From Chloroflexota bacterium (lineage in GTDB: Bacteria; Chloroflexota; Dehalococcoidia; SM23-28-2; RBG-16-64-32), in contig JACPQO010000077.1 of NCBI GenBank assembly GCA_016190405.1, positions 1-6,854 on the forward strand: DNA of 6,854 nucleotides, in the 5' to 3' direction. The translations under genes were made by a program, and so were the position numbers. The notes beneath the pieces were generated by a model that was not told the origin of the DNA, did no database searches, and was given only the letters and a program-made list of their open reading frames with translations. This document shows positions 3,917 to 6,854 of the stretch, one piece after another. Every line of letters begins with the position of its first letter. Within the stretch, counting starts at the first letter, position 1.

Positions 3917-5587
3917 CTAATACTTGCGTTCGGCCGGCTGCCAGCGCGTGATGGTCACCGGCGAATAGTCGACGCGAGGCCCTTCCGCCGTGTAGTAACA
4001 GAGGGAGTGCTTCAGCCAGTTCTCGTCGTCCCGCTGGGGGAAGTCGCGGCGGGAATGGGCGCCGCGGCTCTCCTGACGGTTCAAGGCGCTGATAGCGATG
4101 GCCTGGGCCAGGTCCAGCATGTTGCCCAGCTCCAGATGGAACATGAGGTCCGTGTTGAAGACGCGGCCCTTGTCCTGTACCGGCACCCGCTGATAGCGCT
4201 CCATCAGTCCGCTGACAGCGGCGACGGCCGCCTCCAGCTCCTCCCGCGTGCGGAAGATGCCCACGTTCCGGTTCATGCTCTCGCCCATCTCCCGGCGGAT
4301 GCGGCCTATGGAGTCGCCGTTGGCGGGCCGCTGGCAGACCTCTTCGATCCGTTTCTGGTCCGGCCCGACCACGGCCTCCGAGATGCGCTTGTGAGCGGTG
4401 CTCTGGGCATAGCGGGCGGCAGCGGCCCCGGCCCGTCGCCCGAACACCACGGTCTCCAGCAGGGAGTTGCCGCCCAGCCGGTTGGCGCCGTGCACGCTGA
4501 CGCAGGCGCACTCGCCGGCGGCGAACAGCCCGGGCACCTGGGAGGCGCCGTCGATATCGGTCTTGACGCCGCCCATAAAGTAGTGCATGCCGGGCCGGAC
4601 GGGCACCGGCGCCTGGCAGGCATCGACGTTGGCGATGTCCAGGGCCAGCTCGTAGACCTGGGGCAGCCGCTCCAGGATCTTCTGGCGGCCCAGATGGCGC
4701 AGGTCCAGCAGGATAAAGCCATCGACACCGCGCCCCTCCAGGATCTCCGTCTGCTCCGCGCGAGAGATCACATCGCGGGCGGCCAGCTCCATCCGATCGG
4801 GGGCGTAGCGCTCCAGGAAGCGTTCGCCGCTGGCGTTCAGCAGGTAGCCGCCCTCGCCGCGGGCCCCCTCGGTCATGAGGACGCCGTTGCGCAGGGTCGT
4901 GGGGTGGAACTGGACGAACTCCATGTCCTGAAGCGGGGCGCCGACGCGGTAGGCCAGGGCCATGCCATCGCCCGTGTTGATGAGGCCGTTGGTAGAGGGT
5001 TCATACAGCCGGCCCAGGCCGCCGGTGGCCAGGATCACCGCCTTGGCCCCTATTACGTGGAGGCGGCCGTTGGCCGTCTCCAGGGCCACCACGCCGGCGC
5101 AGACGCCATCCTCAACGATCAGAGAGGTGACGGACCACTCCTCATAGACACGCACGTCGGCCCGGGTGAGCTGCTCATGGACGACATGGACAAGGGCCTG
5201 GCCGGTGATATCGGCCACATAGCAGGCGCGGGAGAAGCCGGCGCCGCCAAAGGGGCGCAGGACGATTCGGCCCTGGGCGTCGCGGTTGAAGGGCACCCCC
5301 ATCCGCTCCAGCTCGATGACGCACTCCGGGGCCTCGCCGCACAGCACCTCGGCGGCGTCCTGGTCGGCCAGGTAGTCGCTGCCCTTGACGGTATCGAAGG
5401 CGTGCTTTACCGGGGAGTCGTCCGCGCCCAAAGCGGCGTTGATCCCGCCCTGGGCGGCTGTGGAGTGGCTGCGAACGGGGTGTACCTTGGAGATAAGGGC
5501 GACATCGGCGCCTTCTCGGTGGGCTTCCAGAGCGGCCCGCATACCGGCCAGCCCGGCGCCGACGACCACTACGTCATGTTCGGGCAA
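3917..5587 (-). CDS. sdhA: Succinate dehydrogenase/fumarate reductase flavoprotein subunit
   Basis: SdhA is the catalytic FAD subunit that oxidises succinate to fumarate or the reverse. At 556 residues it is of normal length. It begins with the dinucleotide-binding [14 protein letters not shown] (residues 6-19). [10 protein letters not shown] (39-48) has His41 at the position of the histidine that binds FAD covalently in the family. Active-site elements are FHPTTL (His228), TEGARGEGG (Arg243), LAARDV (Arg271, the proton-shuttle arginine position), MHYFMGG (His335) and [11 protein letters not shown] (Arg370). The C-terminal [15 protein letters not shown] stretch is also characteristic. No Tat or Sec signal peptide precedes the Rossmann motif, so it should face the cytoplasm, unlike periplasmic methylmenaquinol:fumarate reductases. 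Start TTG 5587-5585 is supported by GGAGGAGG 6 nt upstream and by homology; the next in-frame GTG would cut into the FAD-binding strand. It is first in sdhA-sdhB-CCG, behind a promoter-like sequence. Confidence 0.97.
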   Translation of the reverse strand: MPEHDVVVVGAGLAGMRAALEAHREGADVALISKVHPVRSHSTAAQGGINAALGADDSPVKHAFDTVKGSDYLADQDAAEVLCGEAPECVIELERMGVPFNRDAQGRIVLRPFGGAGFSRACYVADITGQALVHVVHEQLTRADVRVYEEWSVTSLIVEDGVCAGVVALETANGRLHVIGAKAVILATGGLGRLYEPSTNGLINTGDGMALAYRVGAPLQDMEFVQFHPTTLRNGVLMTEGARGEGGYLLNASGERFLERYAPDRMELAARDVISRAEQTEILEGRGVDGFILLDLRHLGRQKILERLPQVYELALDIANVDACQAPVPVRPGMHYFMGGVKTDIDGASQVPGLFAAGECACVSVHGANRLGGNSLLETVVFGRRAGAAAARYAQSTAHKRISEAVVGPDQKRIEEVCQRPANGDSIGRIRREMGESMNRNVGIFRTREELEAAVAAVSGLMERYQRVPVQDKGRVFNTDLMFHLELGNMLDLAQAIAISALNRQESRGAHSRRDFPQRDDENWLKHSLCYYTAEGPRVDYSPVTITRWQPAERKY

Positions 5588-5593
5588 TACACG

Positions 5594-5601
5594 CCTCCTC
5601 C
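5594..5601 (-). promoter_or_regulatory. sdhA: Shine-Dalgarno for the TTG-started sdhA
   Basis: GGAGGAGG on the minus strand lies 6 nt before TTG 5587-5585. It is long and well spaced, and a strong site may offset the weak TTG initiator. There is no in-frame ATG nearby. Confidence 0.85.
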
Positions 5602-5614
5602 GTGGCCGCTGCCC

Positions 5615-5643
5615 ATTCTAACAGGAGCCTCATTCCCGTTCAA
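5615..5643 (-). promoter_or_regulatory. Candidate sigma-70-type promoter of the sdh operon
   Basis: On the minus strand TTGAAC (5643-5638) and TAGAAT (5620-5615) are separated by exactly 17 nt. TGT precedes the -10 hexamer, giving an extended -10 element. Matches are 4 of 6 to TTGACA and 5 of 6 to TATAAT. A start site about 7 nt further would leave a leader of roughly 20 nt ending in the strong sdhA ribosome site. The geometry is good, but it is a pattern match only. Confidence 0.6.
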
Positions 5644-5695
5644 TAGTGAAATCAGGAACTTATGGGCCGCTTCGCCACCCAATCCCTGTACCACA

Positions 5696-5746
5696 GAACC
5701 AGGCAACCAGAGAACCACACGAGCAGGTTCTACGGTTCCCTGGTTC
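5696..5746 (-). repeat. 21-bp imperfect inverted repeat overlapping the Nudix gene end
   Basis: GAACCAGGCAACCAGAGAACC (5696-5716, 21 bases) pairs with 5726-5746 around a 9-nt loop (5717-5725), with 3 mismatches in 21. The right arm contains the Nudix stop codon (5730-5732) and encodes the last residues, REP. Each arm is itself made of repeated AACC-type units. It may act as a transcript 3'-end hairpin separating the nadK-nudix transcript from the sdh promoter, but no T-run follows. Confidence 0.75.
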
Positions 5747-6296
5747 GCGCCTTCAGGCGCCCCTCGGCCCACAGCAGGCCGATGATAGACTTGGCGTCGC
5801 GGATCTCGCCCGATTCCACACGACGCAGCGCCTCCTCGAAGGGAAGACGCTCCACCACGATCTCCTCATCGGCGTCGGCCTCGGCCGCGCTCGCGGACAG
5901 CTCCCGGGCCAGGAAGACGTGGATGAACTCCGTGCAGTAGCCTGGCGAGACGAAGAACCCGCCCAGGCGCTGCCAGCGTCCGGCGCGGTGGCCGGTCTCC
6001 TCCTGGAGCTCGCGTTGAGCGGCGTCCTCCACGCTCTCGCCGGGGTCGACGCCGCCGGCGGGGACTTCCAGCAGCACCTGCCCGGCGGGCAGGCGGTACT
6101 GGCGCACCAGAAGGACCCGGCCATCGGATTCCAGGGGGACGATGGCGACCACCTCAGCGTGCTCGACAACTTCCCGCAGGGCGCGGCGGCCGCCGGACAT
6201 CTCGACGGTGTCCTCGCGGAGGTTCAGGATGCGCCCCTCGTGGATGCGGCGGCTGGCGACGACGCGTTCGTGGGGCGGCGGCTCCTGGCGGCGCAC
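5730..6296 (-). CDS. Nudix hydrolase, ADP-ribose pyrophosphatase type
   Basis: A 188-residue Nudix hydrolase resembling NudF-type ADP-ribose pyrophosphatases, which split ADP-ribose into AMP and ribose 5-phosphate using Mg2+. The Nudix box is complete at residues 81-103: Gly81, Glu87, then Arg95-Glu96-Leu97-x-Glu99-Glu100-x-Gly102. The final hydrophobic position is His103 instead. Pro118 in FVSPGYCTEF lies about 15 residues after the box, the spacing linked with ADP-ribose preference. The N-terminal part, with HEGRILNLREDTVEM (19-33) and AIVPLESDGRVLLVRQYRLP (51-70), also matches this subgroup. Start GTG 6296-6294 comes 3 nt after the nadK stop (TAG TCC GTG) with no clear Shine-Dalgarno, suggesting translational coupling. 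Pairing with NAD kinase suggests a shared role in NAD(P)/ADP-ribose metabolism. The last residues and the stop lie in an inverted repeat. Substrate is inferred, not proven. Confidence 0.9.
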   Translation of the reverse strand: MRRQEPPPHERVVASRRIHEGRILNLREDTVEMSGGRRALREVVEHAEVVAIVPLESDGRVLLVRQYRLPAGQVLLEVPAGGVDPGESVEDAAQRELQEETGHRAGRWQRLGGFFVSPGYCTEFIHVFLARELSASAAEADADEEIVVERLPFEEALRRVESGEIRDAKSIIGLLWAEGRLKARTREP

Positions 6297-6299
6297 GGA

Positions 6300-6854
6300 C
6301 TACTTGGGCGAAAGGTCCTTGAGGTCGAACAGCTCGGGGTGGTCGGAGGCACTGACCACCCGCAGCCAGTCCATGCGTTCGGCCAGCCGGGCGTAGTAGT
6401 CCTGGGGCTGGGAGAAGCGCACGAAGCGGGCCACGTAGGGGCTGCGGCACACGGAGACGCTGTCGCCGCTGGCCAGGACTCGGTCGACCTGGCCGTCGAT
6501 GCTCACTACGGCGTCAGTGTCCGTGCTCACCACCAGATCGATTACAGCCTGGGATGGCAAAACCAAAGGCCGGGCGGCGGCCAGGTGCGGGGCCACCGGC
6601 GTGAGCACGAGATCGCGAGACTCCGGGTGGAGGATGGGGCCCCCGGCGGACAGCGAGTAGGCGGTGCTGCCGGTGGCGGAGGCGACGATAACGGCGTCGC
6701 AGCGGTAGAGGGCGAGGCGGGAGCCATCGATGGAGACGTCCACGTAAACGGGGCGGCCGGCGGAGACGCGGCCGACCACCACGTCGTTCAGGGCGTGGTA
6801 GGTGGCACCCCAGGCGGGCACGCGGGCCTGGAGCATCGTCCGCTCCTCGATGCG
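6300..6854 (-). CDS. nadK: NAD kinase, C-terminal part (5' end beyond the window)
   Basis: The frame is open to the window edge, so only the last 184 residues or so are visible. NAD kinase phosphorylates NAD+ to NADP+ with ATP or polyphosphate in the cytoplasm. The visible part starts at RIEERTMLQARV and includes ALNDVVVGR (the NE/D-type NAD-binding motif) and DAVIVASATGSTAYSLSAGG, the conserved glycine-rich segment. PILHPESRDLVLTPVAPH follows, with DGQ in the C-terminal beta domain. The N-terminal GGDG motif would be upstream and is not visible. The ATG at 6836-6834 lies inside the conserved region and is not the true start. The gene ends at TAG 6302-6300, 3 nt before the Nudix start. The identity is sure. 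Confidence 0.96.
   Translation of the reverse strand, partial: RIEERTMLQARVPAWGATYHALNDVVVGRVSAGRPVYVDVSIDGSRLALYRCDAVIVASATGSTAYSLSAGGPILHPESRDLVLTPVAPHLAAARPLVLPSQAVIDLVVSTDTDAVVSIDGQVDRVLASGDSVSVCRSPYVARFVRFSQPQDYYARLAERMDWLRVVSASDHPELFDLKDLSPK

Noticed and set aside
3906..4511. Upstream extension of the sdhB reading frame deep into sdhA
   Set aside because: The extension is an out-of-frame reading of sdhA. The GTG at 3905 with AGGGAGG upstream and the family N-terminus define the true start.
4007..5785. Very long open frame (592 codons) on the plus strand opposite sdhA
   Set aside because: It is antisense to a clearly real gene, has no recognisable domain and is rich in the Ala/Gly/His/Gln expected from a high-GC reverse-complement frame.
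1..6854. A novel defence, mobile or biosynthetic system
   Set aside because: Every supported gene belongs to a known core-metabolism or housekeeping family, and no transposase, toxin-antitoxin, nuclease-helicase or phage gene is visible.

Overview
The window is G+C-rich bacterial chromosomal DNA, densely packed with core-metabolism and housekeeping genes. Seven genes lie on the minus strand and one on the plus strand. Of the starts I could read, five of six minus-strand genes use GTG or TTG, several behind strong Shine-Dalgarno sequences. The genes and the dispersed short palindromes between them fit a high-GC environmental bacterium. A Chloroflexota (Dehalococcoidia-like) source is my guess from this combination, but nothing here proves it.

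Reading the minus strand from right to left: the 3' part of NAD kinase (cut by the window end), a Nudix ADP-ribose pyrophosphatase-type hydrolase 3 nt later, a gap of about 140 bp with a well-formed sigma-70-like promoter, then sdhA (flavoprotein) and sdhB (iron-sulfur subunit). A 159-bp spacer rich in hairpins follows, then a two-CCG-domain HdrB/SdhE-like protein, a RidA/YjgF-family protein, and a divergent uracil-DNA glycosylase-superfamily protein. The plus strand carries the beta subunit of a two-subunit class I fumarase, convergent with the glycosylase gene. SdhA, SdhB and the CCG protein look like a soluble or peripheral 'class E' succinate dehydrogenase/fumarate reductase. There is no membrane-anchor gene, SdhB has a long C-terminal extension, and it has an extra cysteine that would turn the usual [3Fe-4S] site into a second [4Fe-4S] site. 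Together with the fumarase it covers the succinate-fumarate-malate steps.

The least ordinary material is between the genes. Three palindromes of one family share a GTAG-stem-loop-stem layout, all run with transcription, and two of them supply the stop codon of the gene before them. A fourth copy, after the fumarase gene, is interrupted near its centre by a 23-bp insertion; with the insertion removed it matches the intact copy at 2784-2806 at 21 of 23 positions. The left part of this composite (59 bp, exact) appears again at the very start of the window, fused in frame to the fumarase beta gene. That points to a tandem duplication or, quite possibly, an assembly artefact. I saw no CRISPR array, tRNA, rRNA, transposase, phage gene or defence-like cassette, and no convincing new multi-gene system.
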